Shown here in pieces: positions 8,828 to 17,116 of a stretch of 64,000 bases of DNA (the stretch's first letter is position 1; each line of letters opens with the position of its first letter). Source of the DNA: Gemmatimonadota bacterium (GTDB lineage: Bacteria; Gemmatimonadota; Gemmatimonadetes; Gemmatimonadales; Gemmatimonadaceae); assembly GCA_028287305.1 (NCBI GenBank), contig JAQBPX010000019.1, positions 186,001 to 250,000 on the forward strand, written 5' to 3'. The notes under the pieces are model-generated. The model searched no databases and had not been told where the DNA came from. It was given only the letters and a program-made list of their open reading frames with translations. A program made the translations under genes and the position numbers.

Positions 8828-9736
8828 GTGGCGCGAGAAAACCTGATCGGGCGGGCACTGGCGGGATACACCCTCCAGAATGAAGTGGGCGAGGGCGGCA
8901 CGTCCGCGGTCTACCGCGCGCATCACGATGCGCATGGGACAGTGGCCGTGAAGGTCCTGCGCGAGAAGCTGCGCAGCGACAAGACCGCGGTCGAGCGCTT
9001 CGTGCGCGAGGCGCGCTTCGGGGAGCGCGTGGTGCACCCGAACGTCGTGCGCACCATCGAGATCGGCGAGGCCGGCACCGGCCTCCACTTCCTCGCCATC
9101 GAGTGGGCCGCCGGCGAGATCCTCGAGAAGTACGCCAAGCAGAACGGCCCGCTCCCGCCCTCCGAGGTTGCGGTGATCGTGGCGCAGATCGCCGACGCGG
9201 TGCAGGCCGCGCACGACGTGGGCATCGTGCACCGCGACCTGAAGCCCGAGAACGTGATGTACGACCCCGCGTCGCATCTCGTGAAGCTGCTCGACTTCGG
9301 CATCGCCACGAACACCGATGCCACGTCGGAGCAGCGCCTCACGCGCGCCGGCTTCTTCGTGGGCACGCTGATGTACGTTGCCCCCGAAGCGCTGTCGGGA
9401 GAGCTCGTGGGACCCGCCGCGGACCAGTACAGCCTGGCGACCATCGCGTACTTCCTGCTGTCGGGCTGCCATCCGTACACCGCGAAGTCGCCGCGCGAGA
9501 TGTTCACGCAGCTGCTCTCGCAGTCACCGCTCGCCCTCAACCAGGCGAAGCCCGGCCTCCGCTTCCCGAACGCGGTGGAGCAGGTGGTGATGCGCGGCCT
9601 GGCCAAGGAGCCGGCGAAGCGCTACCCGGACAGCGTGTCGTTCGCGAAGGAGCTGGCCGCGGCGATCGAGGCCGGCGGCGGCAACGGCAGCGACGCGGGC
9701 CTCTTCGGCAAGGTCAAGTCGTTCTTCAAGCGATAG
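8828..9736 (+). CDS. Serine/threonine protein kinase, cytosolic
   Basis: A 302-residue Hanks-type kinase consisting of little more than the catalytic domain. The glycine-rich loop is GEGGTSAVYRA, the ATP-binding Lys is in VAVKVLR (about residue 42), the catalytic loop is HRDLKPEN (about 134-141), DFG is intact, and VAPEAL follows. There is no transmembrane segment or extracellular sensor, so it is probably soluble. No canonical ATG precedes the domain. GTG at 8828 is chosen; TTG at 8807 is the alternative. It is transcribed divergently from the cold-shock gene. Substrates are unknown. Confidence 0.92.
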   Translation: MARENLIGRALAGYTLQNEVGEGGTSAVYRAHHDAHGTVAVKVLREKLRSDKTAVERFVREARFGERVVHPNVVRTIEIGEAGTGLHFLAIEWAAGEILEKYAKQNGPLPPSEVAVIVAQIADAVQAAHDVGIVHRDLKPENVMYDPASHLVKLLDFGIATNTDATSEQRLTRAGFFVGTLMYVAPEALSGELVGPAADQYSLATIAYFLLSGCHPYTAKSPREMFTQLLSQSPLALNQAKPGLRFPNAVEQVVMRGLAKEPAKRYPDSVSFAKELAAAIEAGGGNGSDAGLFGKVKSFFKR

Positions 9737-9740
9737 GCCT

Positions 9741-10044
9741 CGTCGCGCTTCACACGTAGAGCAGGACGTGGCCCGCTTCGTCGCGCTCCACACGTAGAGT
9801 GAAGCTCGGCGTAACGGCTGCAGCTGGGGAACGCTGATGGCCGCTGCACTGCAACGGCAGATGAACGGCGTGCTTTTGTAACTGCACATCGATCGGGCTC
9901 GTGCTCGACTGGTGTGCATTTTCAACGAGTCGGTTGTCGTTGCACTGCCGCGGCCATCTGCCGTTGCCCTTCGGTGGCCATCAGCGTTCCCCAGCTGCGG
10001 CCAGTACGCCACTCGTCTCGCTACGTGTGGAGCGCAATGACGCG
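9741..10044. repeat. Long imperfect inverted repeat with flanking direct repeats (gene-free spacer)
   Basis: This fills most of the 322-bp spacer between the kinase and the convergent histidine kinase gene. Outer arms are GCGCTCCACACGTAG (9783-9797) and its exact complement at 10021-10035. Inner arms share a 22-base identical block beginning CAGCTGGGGAACGCTG (left copy from 9821) and a 12-base block CAACGGCAGATG (complement starting at 9955). The loop between the arms is about 92 bases. A 21-base copy of the outer block also occurs as a near-perfect direct repeat (9741-9761 and 9779-9799). No protein-coding signal is convincing here. Confidence 0.75.
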
Positions 10045-10058
10045 CCCGAACTCCGGAC

Positions 10059-11690
10059 TCACTCCACTACAGCCTTCGTCGCGCTCGCCGGCGACACCCG
10101 CTCCTTCGCCACCTGCACGTCGGCACGATCCACCGGCAGCCAGATGGTGAACGTCGAGCCCCGGCCGGGCTCGCTCTCGAGCGTGATCTCCCCGCCCAGC
10201 AACCGCGTGAGCCGCCGCGAGATCGGCAGCCCCAGCCCCGTGCCGCGCTGGCTCGAGTCGCCGCGCGGACCCGCGTTCACCTGCTCGAATTCGTCGAAGA
10301 TGCGCTCGTGATCGGCGAGCGCGATCCCGAGCCCGGTGTCGCTCACCTGCACGGCAACCCACGGCCGTGAGAGGTCGGGGCACCCGATCGGCGAGCCCGC
10401 GGAGGTACCGTCCACCAGCCGCGCGCGCACGGTGATGCCGCCCTCCGGCGTGTACTTCACCGCGTTCGCCAGCAGGTTCACCAGGATCTGGCGCAGGTGC
10501 GCCGGGTCGGTGCGCACTCGCGGCAGCGTGGTGCCGACCGCGATCGAGAGGGCGAGCCCGCGTTCCGCGACCAGCGACTCGAGCTCCGAGGCCACGTTCA
10601 GCACGAAGGCGCGAAGCACCACCTGCTCCGGATGCACCTCCAGTCGCCCCGCCGCCATCTTCGCGATGTCGAGCACCTGGTCCACGAGGTGACGAAGGTG
10701 CGTGGCGGATCCGGCGATGCGATCCACGGGGGATGCCTGCCTCGGGCTGAGCTCCCCATACACGCCGTCCCGCAGCAGCTCCACGAAGCCCACGATCGCA
10801 TTGAGCGGCGTGCGCAATTCGTGCGACACGTTCGCCAGGAACTCGCTCTTCATCCTGTTCGCGCGAAGCAGCTCGGCGGAGAGGCGCTCCAGCTCCGCCG
10901 ATCGTTCGGCCACGCGGATCGCCTGCCGGCGCTCCCACAGCAGCCCGCTGAACAGGAATACGAGCGCCAGCAGCGCGAGCAGCCAGAGCGCCAGCCGCAG
11001 CTCGCGAATGCGGCGGGCGTGCGCCACCTCCAGCGTCCAGTGCGTGCCGCCCGGCACGCGCAGCTGCGTGCCGAACCAGTCGATCTTCGCTGGCTGGTCC
11101 GCCGCGCCGATACGGGCGATCGTGTCGGCGCCCGCCAGGATCCCGATGAAGCGCCGGCCTTGCGGTGCCCCCTCGGCCACGGGCGAGAGCATGGCGTCCG
11201 ACGTGAACACCGCCAGCGCGGTCCCCTCGCTCACCGAGTCGAAGGTGAGCGGGACCCGCAGGACCACGTGTCGCCGGTCCAGCAGGGGAAGCAGCGCCGA
11301 CGCCGCCACCCCGGGCTCCACCGGGAGCACGAGCGTGCCGGCGATCTCGTGAATCACGGTGTCGAGCACCACCTGCCCCGACGGCAGCGCGACGAGCACC
11401 CGGTCGAGCTCGGGGTGGCGCGCGACCATGGCCGCCGTAAGCGCGGAGAGCGCCCTGCGGTTGTGCGTGGAGTCGCGCGTCATCCCGGGCGCGAGCGTCT
11501 GCAGTGCGTCCGACAGCGCCGAGAGGCGCGTCTCGACCAGGCGCGCCGAGGTCGATGCGTCGAGGGTGAGGTGCTCCGTGTCCCCGGCGCGCAACGCGCT
11601 GCTCGCCGCCAGCAGCCCCGCCAGCATGAGCAACAGCACCGCCCCGAGGAGCAGCGAGAACATCCCGATCCGGCGCGGCGCGAACGACAT
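10059..11690 (-). CDS. Membrane sensor histidine kinase
   Basis: A 543-residue protein. The first transmembrane helix is at about residues 9-30 and the second at about 230-250, bracketing an extracytoplasmic sensor region of about 200 residues. Then come HisKA (H-box SHELRTPLNAIVGF, His about 289) and HATPase_c with N-box NLLANAVKYTP, G1 DTGLGIA and G2 GTGLGLPISRRL. It should autophosphorylate and pass phosphate to a response regulator, but none is encoded next to it, so its partner lies elsewhere. The signal is unknown. The gene diverges from pyrE (64-bp spacer) and ends beside the long inverted repeat. Confidence 0.93.
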   Translation of the reverse strand: MSFAPRRIGMFSLLLGAVLLLMLAGLLAASSALRAGDTEHLTLDASTSARLVETRLSALSDALQTLAPGMTRDSTHNRRALSALTAAMVARHPELDRVLVALPSGQVVLDTVIHEIAGTLVLPVEPGVAASALLPLLDRRHVVLRVPLTFDSVSEGTALAVFTSDAMLSPVAEGAPQGRRFIGILAGADTIARIGAADQPAKIDWFGTQLRVPGGTHWTLEVAHARRIRELRLALWLLALLALVFLFSGLLWERRQAIRVAERSAELERLSAELLRANRMKSEFLANVSHELRTPLNAIVGFVELLRDGVYGELSPRQASPVDRIAGSATHLRHLVDQVLDIAKMAAGRLEVHPEQVVLRAFVLNVASELESLVAERGLALSIAVGTTLPRVRTDPAHLRQILVNLLANAVKYTPEGGITVRARLVDGTSAGSPIGCPDLSRPWVAVQVSDTGLGIALADHERIFDEFEQVNAGPRGDSSQRGTGLGLPISRRLTRLLGGEITLESEPGRGSTFTIWLPVDRADVQVAKERVSPASATKAVVE

Positions 11691-11754
11691 GCTGGCTACC
11701 CGGTCTCCACGGCTGATTGACGCTCCTGCCGGCCGCCGCTAACCTCTCGACGAC

Positions 11755-12321
11755 ATGACACCCGACACCACCCCACACGACCAGCTCGTACGCCTCCTCG
11801 CCGCGCGCTCCGCGAAGAAGGGGCAGTTCACGCTCGCCTCCGGTCGCCAGTCCAGTTTATACATCGACGCGCGACTCACCACAATGAGCCCCGACGGACT
11901 CGCGCTCATCGGTCCGCTGGCGCTCCACGCGATCGCCGAGGAGGGGTGGCAGCCCGACGCCGTCGGCGGGCTCACGCTCGGTGCGGACCCCATCAGCTAC
12001 GCCATCGCCTACGCGAGCGCCGCGAGTGCCCGTCCGCTGCGCGCCTTCACCGTTCGCAAGGAAGCGAAGGCGCATGGCACCGGCAAGCGCGTGGAGGGAC
12101 CGTTCCGGAATGGCGACGCGGTCGTCATCATCGAGGACGTCATCACTACCGGCGGTTCCGCGCTCAAGGCCATCGAGGCCGTGCGAGCGGAAGGCGCCAC
12201 GGTGCTCGGCGTCCTCGCCCTCGTCGATCGCGAGGAGGGTGGACGCGAGGCCATCGCCGCCGAGGGGATGCCCGTGCGCGCGCTCGCCCGGGCCGGCGAA
12301 ATCCTCCCGCTCATCACCTGA
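11755..12321 (+). CDS. pyrE: Orotate phosphoribosyltransferase
   Basis: A 188-residue type I phosphoribosyltransferase that joins orotate to PRPP to make orotidine monophosphate in pyrimidine synthesis. The PRPP motif [14 protein letters not shown] is at about residues 122-135. The N-terminal segment [21 protein letters not shown] is typical of OPRTs, as is [18 protein letters not shown], which carries the catalytic-loop Lys residues. No other pyr gene is adjacent. The chemoreceptor gene begins 5 bases after the stop, so the two may be co-transcribed. Confidence 0.96.
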   Translation: MTPDTTPHDQLVRLLAARSAKKGQFTLASGRQSSLYIDARLTTMSPDGLALIGPLALHAIAEEGWQPDAVGGLTLGADPISYAIAYASAASARPLRAFTVRKEAKAHGTGKRVEGPFRNGDAVVIIEDVITTGGSALKAIEAVRAEGATVLGVLALVDREEGGREAIAAEGMPVRALARAGEILPLIT

Positions 12322-12326
12322 CCGTC

Positions 12327-14021
12327 GTGACCGCTCCGCAACCCGTCGAAGAACGCGAGAAGGACTTCCTCACCTTCCGCCTGGGCGCGAAGCGCCGCTA
12401 CCTCACCACCTTCGCGGTGGGCGCCGCGTCGCTGCTCGCCTCGTGGCGCCGCTTCACCCCGGTCAGCCCCTGGCTCATCCTCGGCCTGGTGGCCGTGGCG
12501 CTAGTGACGAACTTCGTCATCACGACGTTCGCCACCGGCGCGCGCACGTACCGCTGGTGGCTGCGATACCTCTTCGCGCTGCTCGACGTGACCCTCGTGA
12601 GCATCGTCGTCGCGGTCTTCGGCTTCGACGGGCTGGTGGTGCTCTACTTCATGGTCATCGTGCCGTACTCGTTCGATCGCGGCCGGAGCATCGGCTTCTT
12701 CTGCGCGGTCGCGTCGGCGATGATGTTCATGCTCGCCATGCAGTGGCATGCGGACACCTATGGGGGCGCCGCGTCATGGTCGCGCACGCTCGCCAGCGCG
12801 GCGCTCCTCCTCCTCGTCAGCTGGCAGCTGGTGCCGATCGCGTCGCGGCTGATCCGCCGCATTCGCGAGACGCGTGACAGCATGACCGCCGTGCAGGACG
12901 GGCACTTCGAGACGCGGCTCACCGCGCGCTCACGCGACGAGCTGGGGCAGCTGCAGTCGGGCTTCAACGGCCTGGTCGAGCACCTCGAGGCGCTGATCAC
13001 CGACGTGCAGCGCGAGGCCGACGCGGTGGGCACCAGCGCCGACGAGCTGGGCAGCGCGTCCATTCGGCTGAGCACCGGCGGCGCGCAGTTCACCACCGCC
13101 ATCCAGAGCCTGCGCGGCGCGCTCGACTCGCAGCGCCTCCACGCCGAGTCGGGCGTCACCCAGGTGAAGGCCGCGCGCTCGGCGGCCGAGCCCCTTCGCC
13201 GCCGCGCGAGCGAGATGGAGTCGCAGGGGCAGGAGCTGCTGCACACCGCCGAGAAGCACCGTGACGCGATCGGCCGCGCCGCCGACACGCTCGTGGCCAT
13301 CGGGGAGCGCGTGCGCGGCTCGGCGGCCAGCGTGCAGAGCCTGGCCGAGGCGAGCGAGCAGGTGGGCGAGTTCGTGGATGCGGTGTCGCGCATCGCGCGC
13401 CAGACCAACCTGCTCGCGCTCAACGCGGCCATCGAGGCGGCGCGCGCCGGCGAGAACGGCAAGGGCTTCGCCGTGGTCGCCGACGAGGTGCGAAAGCTCG
13501 CCGAGGAAAGCGGCCGCGCCGCGAAGGCCGCCGCGCGCACGATCGCCACGGTGCGCGACCACATCGGCGAGACGGTGCAGTCCATGGCCGAGGGCGAGCG
13601 CGAGGTGCGTGGTGTCGGCGACATCGCGAGTGAGGCGAAGCTCGCACTCGACGCGATGCTGCACGGCATCACGCAGCTCACCGCGCTCACCACCGAGACG
13701 AGCGCCGTGACGCGCGAGCAGTCGTCGCGCCTCGACGAGCTGGCGTCGGCGATCGATGGCGTGCAGCGCGCCGCGGAGGATGCCGCGACGCGCGCGCACC
13801 ACGCCACGGAGGCCATCACGCAGCAGAGCGCGGCAAGCGAGCAGGTGGTGGGCACGGCGCAGCGCCTGCTGACGCTGGCGGAGCGCCTGCGGCGCTCCGT
13901 GCGGCGCTTCAGTGCATCGTCGTCGGGAGAGTCCGCATCGTTCTCGCGGCGTCGCTCCCTCGGGATGCGACGACTGAGCGGCGCGACGGAGTCCAGCCGG
14001 GAGGCGACGACAGGGGGGTGA
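12327..14021 (+). CDS. Methyl-accepting chemotaxis protein without a periplasmic domain
   Basis: A 564-residue protein starting at GTG. About residues 25-180 hold five or six hydrophobic segments with short loops, rather than the usual pair of helices round a periplasmic sensor. A HAMP-like region follows (residues about 180-235, ending [20 protein letters not shown]), then a long coiled coil with the signalling tip [20 protein letters not shown] (about 354-373). It should control a CheA kinase, but no che gene is nearby. Its last 113 bases overlap the end of the AraC-type gene on the other strand; the C-terminal tail is Ser/Arg-rich and of low complexity. Confidence 0.92.
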   Translation: MTAPQPVEEREKDFLTFRLGAKRRYLTTFAVGAASLLASWRRFTPVSPWLILGLVAVALVTNFVITTFATGARTYRWWLRYLFALLDVTLVSIVVAVFGFDGLVVLYFMVIVPYSFDRGRSIGFFCAVASAMMFMLAMQWHADTYGGAASWSRTLASAALLLLVSWQLVPIASRLIRRIRETRDSMTAVQDGHFETRLTARSRDELGQLQSGFNGLVEHLEALITDVQREADAVGTSADELGSASIRLSTGGAQFTTAIQSLRGALDSQRLHAESGVTQVKAARSAAEPLRRRASEMESQGQELLHTAEKHRDAIGRAADTLVAIGERVRGSAASVQSLAEASEQVGEFVDAVSRIARQTNLLALNAAIEAARAGENGKGFAVVADEVRKLAEESGRAAKAAARTIATVRDHIGETVQSMAEGEREVRGVGDIASEAKLALDAMLHGITQLTALTTETSAVTREQSSRLDELASAIDGVQRAAEDAATRAHHATEAITQQSAASEQVVGTAQRLLTLAERLRRSVRRFSASSSGESASFSRRRSLGMRRLSGATESSREATTGG

Positions 14022-14856
14022 GCTGGCGCAGCGCGACGAGGTGCGGCAGGACCAGCTCGCTCCGGAAGTGCTCGAGCATCGCCGCGCCGTCGTACTGCTG
14101 ACGGAACTCCACGGCGGTGACGCGCAGGAGCGTCCGCACGTGACGACCGAAGCTCTGCGGCGATGAGTAGTCGAGGTGGTTGGACACGTTCGCCACCGAG
14201 AAGCCGCGATTCTCGAACAGCCGCGCCGCGCGAATCAGCCGCGCCATCGCGAGGTAGCGCTTCGGCGCGGGCAGCCCCGCGCGGAAGAAGCGGCTCATGA
14301 GCGTGGAGGGCAGCACCTCGAGCTCGCGCGAGAGGCGGCGCACCGTGGAGACTCGCGGCGCGCAGCTGAAGAGGAAGGCGAAGAAGCGCAGGCAATCCGC
14401 GGGCGCCCCCGCCAGGTCGGTGGCGATGCACCCGAGCGCGAGCTGCTGCACGTCGTCGATCGAGCTCACCATGAGCACCTGGCGCAGCTCACGCCACCCG
14501 CGCGCATCGCGCACGTCGATCATGCGCTGCACGCCTGACCGGCCGAGCGACATCATCGTCTCGGGCGTGCGCTCGCTCACCTGGCTGAGCAGCGCCACGG
14601 TGGACACGCGCGGGAACTCGCGAACGAGCCGGGCGAGCCCCTGCGAGGCCGGCGCGTCGCAGCGCTGCACCGAGACCAGCACCGCGCTCGCCCCGCGCTC
14701 CTTCACGTCGCGCACCACGTCGTCGAGCGATTCCCGGTGCATGGCCCGGTAGAGGCCTTCCCCCGCCGCGTCGACGCGCAGGCGCTCGGATGGCGTGAGG
14801 ACCGTGGAGATGGGCGTGAGCGTGGGAGCGGCGGGAGACGTGGGGGTGGGGTGCAT
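13909..14856 (-). CDS. AraC-type helix-turn-helix transcriptional regulator
   Basis: A 315-residue protein. The N-terminal two thirds has an alternating pattern compatible with a receiver-like or ligand domain, but no clear Asp pocket. The C-terminal region resembles an AraC double HTH: first helix pair [20 protein letters not shown] (about 173-192), then a second near [20 protein letters not shown] (about 217-236). The ATG at 14856 has GAGG 5 bases upstream; the farther ATG at 14910 has none. It diverges from the pseudokinase gene. Its 3' end overlaps the chemoreceptor gene by 113 bases. Target genes are unknown. Confidence 0.8.
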   Translation of the reverse strand: MHPTPTSPAAPTLTPISTVLTPSERLRVDAAGEGLYRAMHRESLDDVVRDVKERGASAVLVSVQRCDAPASQGLARLVREFPRVSTVALLSQVSERTPETMMSLGRSGVQRMIDVRDARGWRELRQVLMVSSIDDVQQLALGCIATDLAGAPADCLRFFAFLFSCAPRVSTVRRLSRELEVLPSTLMSRFFRAGLPAPKRYLAMARLIRAARLFENRGFSVANVSNHLDYSSPQSFGRHVRTLLRVTAVEFRQQYDGAAMLEHFRSELVLPHLVALRQLTPLSSPPGWTPSRRSVVASRGSDAARTMRTLPTTMH

Positions 14857-15026
14857 GACGACCTCGGCGTAGGGGTACCGCGCGCGGCCTGCATCGACCG
14901 ACGGGCCCATGGTGCGGGCACGGGGTCAATTCGTCGTCAGGGCCTGATTTTTCGCTCGTCAGCCGTCTCTTGCGCGGTACGTTCGTGGCAACCGATCTTC
15001 CGGGGCGCATTCCTCCACCCCACTCG

Positions 15027-15932
15027 ATGCCCGACTTCGACGCGCTCCGACAGGAGCTGTCCTCCCTCTACACGCTGCAGGCGGAGCGCGGGCGCGATGC
15101 ACTCGGCATCACGTTCAGCGGCACCGCGGCCGACGGTCGCGCCGCCCTCGTGCGCGTGCTCGGGGCCGACGTCTCGGCCGACCTCTCCGCCCCGGACGAG
15201 TTCGTGCGCGTCTTCGAGGCGGCGGCTCGCGTCTCGCACCCCGCGCTGGTCCCGATCCTCGGCGCGGGCGTCACGCCCACGGGACGCATCTACTCCGCCA
15301 CGCTGCGCCCCGACGGACGCAGCGGCGCCGAGCGAGCCGCCGCGCGCGAGACGCTGGCTGCCGGCGACATCGGCGCGGTGGGCGCCGCGCTGGCCGACGC
15401 GCTCACGCAGCTGCATGCGCACGACCTGGTGCACGGCGCCATCACCGCCTCACAGGTCTTTCTCGGCAGCGAGTCGCCCGTGCTCGCCAACGCGGGATTG
15501 CTGCAGGCGCTCGTGGCGGGAGGACTGGAGACGCGTCGCGCGGCCACCATGCTCGCGCCGGCCACGGCGCTCGCGCCCGAGATGCTCGGGGGCCAGCGGG
15601 CCACGCCGGGGGCGGATGTCTACGGACTCGGTGCCGCGCTGTACGAGATGCACACCGGCAAGCCGCCCTTCGGCGGCCGCACCACGGCGTTCGTCATGGC
15701 GTCGGTGCTCGGTGACGAGTCGGCGTCGGTGAGCGAGACGGGGAGCCAGCACCCGGGCCAGGTGGTGGAGGCACTGCTGCGCGCGATCGAGAAGTCGCCG
15801 GACGATCGGTGGCGCAGCGCGGACGCCTTCGCGAAGGCGCTCGCGCCGGAAGTGGCGCGAGGCAGCGCGCCCGGGCGCGCTTGGACCGACGTCTTCAAGT
15901 CCCTATACTCCCGGATGTTGAATCGCGACTGA
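15027..15932 (+). CDS. Probable pseudokinase (Ser/Thr kinase fold, catalytic residues lost)
   Basis: A 301-residue protein that follows the Hanks kinase layout, including RVSHPALVPILGAG after helix C and a late GADVYGLGAALYEMHTGKPPFGG block. The key residues are replaced. The ATP-Lys position reads AALVRVLG (Arg). HRDLKPEN is replaced by VHGAITASQVFL (catalytic Asp gone). DFG is replaced by NAG (metal-binding Asp gone). It is therefore probably a binding or scaffold protein, not an enzyme. The ATG at 15027 is preferred; GTG (14985) and TTG (14970) exist upstream, and none has a good ribosome site. Its stop codon lies within the P1 stem of the RNase P RNA gene. Confidence 0.85.
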   Translation: MPDFDALRQELSSLYTLQAERGRDALGITFSGTAADGRAALVRVLGADVSADLSAPDEFVRVFEAAARVSHPALVPILGAGVTPTGRIYSATLRPDGRSGAERAAARETLAAGDIGAVGAALADALTQLHAHDLVHGAITASQVFLGSESPVLANAGLLQALVAGGLETRRAATMLAPATALAPEMLGGQRATPGADVYGLGAALYEMHTGKPPFGGRTTAFVMASVLGDESASVSETGSQHPGQVVEALLRAIEKSPDDRWRSADAFAKALAPEVARGSAPGRAWTDVFKSLYSRMLNRD

Positions 15933-16316
15933 CCGGACGGTCGCGGCCCCCGTCGCAAGGCGTGCGGGCCGAGGAAAGTCCGGGCTCCATTGGGCAGATC
16001 GCCAGGTAACGCCTGGGCGGCCGTTTTCGCTTGCGGGAGCGGCCGACGGAAAGTGCAGCAGAGAAGAGACCGCCGATGGCCTCGCAAGGGGCACAGGCAA
16101 GGGTGAAACGGTGGGGTAAGAGCCCACCGCGTCTGCGGCAACGGAGACGGCAAGGCAAACCCCGGTCGGAGCAAGGCCAAATAGGCAGCGAGGGGCGCCC
16201 TCCCCGATCAAGACGCTGCGGGTAGGCTGCTCGAGGGTGTGGGTGACTGCACCCCTAGAGGAATGACCGTCCGGCGGCGCAAGCCGCTGACAGGACCCGG
16301 CTTATAGGTCAGGCGC
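15925..16316 (+). ncRNA. rnpB: RNase P RNA (bacterial type A)
   Basis: The catalytic RNA that removes 5' leaders from pre-tRNAs. Conserved blocks are all present in order: GAGGAAAGTCCGGGCTCC near 15971, GGGTAAGAGCCCACCG near 16112, GGCAAACCCCGG near 16152, GAATGACCG near 16261 and ACAGGACCCGGCTTATAGG near 16290. The ends are set by P1: GCGACTGACC (15925-15934) pairs with GGTCAGGCGC (16307-16316) with one mismatch. Near the 3' end the usual ACAGAACCCGG reads ACAGGACCCGG. The 5' end overlaps the last codons of the pseudokinase gene, and an intrinsic terminator follows. Confidence 0.96.
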
Positions 16317-16324
16317 GAACTGCG

Positions 16325-16366
16325 GTGATGCAGTGGGGCAGTGCTGCCTCACTGCATCACTCTTTT
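16325..16366 (+). terminator. Intrinsic terminator of rnpB
   Basis: An 11-bp perfect stem (GTGATGCAGTG at 16325-16335 with CACTGCATCAC at 16350-16360) continues inward through GGCA/TGCC to a GTGC tetraloop. TCTTTT follows. It lies 8 bases after the RNase P RNA, and the convergent membrane-protein gene ends 4 bases beyond it. Confidence 0.9.
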
Positions 16367-16369
16367 GCG

Positions 16370-17062
16370 TCACTGCTTCTCCTTCTCCTCCTCCACCGCC
16401 CGGCATTCCGTCACGCGCGCCGCCTGCAGGAAGCCGCGCGCCGGCGCCCACTGCCCGGAGAAGACGCGGCGCAGCATGCGCCAGATCAGTCGCACGGTGA
16501 CGATCAGCGCGAGCAGCAGCGCGATCGCGCAGGCGAACGAGATGAATGGGTGGTGCCAGATGAACATCGAGAGCGCGGCCACCACGCCGAGCTCCGTGAT
16601 GTTCGCGGCGCCATTCGTCACCGGCTCCGGCGACGCATCGATCGCGTAGCGCACGCCGAGCTTCGTCGCATGGGTCGTGGCGGCCGTCACGCCGCCCAGG
16701 AGGGCCGCGACGAGCACCAGCACGGGGTCGAGGTGCCACGCGGTGCTCGCGGCCAGCACGGCGGCGGCAGGAGGCCGCACGAGGCTGTGCAGCGTCTCCC
16801 ACGCCGAAGCGATTCCCGGCACGAGCGTCGCGGTGAATTCCAGCGCGAACAGGACCAGGGCGATCGCGATCACCCAGGTGTTGCCGAGGAGCTCGAGCGA
16901 GCCCGGCAGTGGGCCGATCCATCCCGCGCGCTCGGCGAGCCCCACGATGCCGACCGTCGCGTACAGGTTGAGGCCGGCGGCGTACGCCAGTCCCAATGCC
17001 TGCACGAGCACGGTAAGTGAGAGCATGGCTGCCGGTAGCGGGGAGAGCGATACCCGCAGCAT
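16370..17062 (-). CDS. DUF4126 family integral membrane protein
   Basis: A 230-residue protein with five or six hydrophobic segments. The sequence AAGLNLYATVGIVGLAERAGW near the N-terminus and the Gly/Ala-rich middle (LGGVTAATTHATKLGVRYA) match the DUF4126 family, which has no known biochemical role. The C-terminus is a charged cytoplasmic tail (EEEKEKQ). The start is uncertain: GTG 17068, ATG 17062 or ATG 17026, the last just before the first membrane helix; none has a clear ribosome site. It lies downstream of dnaN on the same strand, 54 bases away. Confidence 0.78.
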   Translation of the reverse strand: MLRVSLSPLPAAMLSLTVLVQALGLAYAAGLNLYATVGIVGLAERAGWIGPLPGSLELLGNTWVIAIALVLFALEFTATLVPGIASAWETLHSLVRPPAAAVLAASTAWHLDPVLVLVAALLGGVTAATTHATKLGVRYAIDASPEPVTNGAANITELGVVAALSMFIWHHPFISFACAIALLLALIVTVRLIWRMLRRVFSGQWAPARGFLQAARVTECRAVEEEKEKQ

Positions 17063-17116
17063 TTGCACGCTGCGGGCCGAATGGCACGCCGGCTCCGGCC
17101 GGCTTCACTCCACCAG

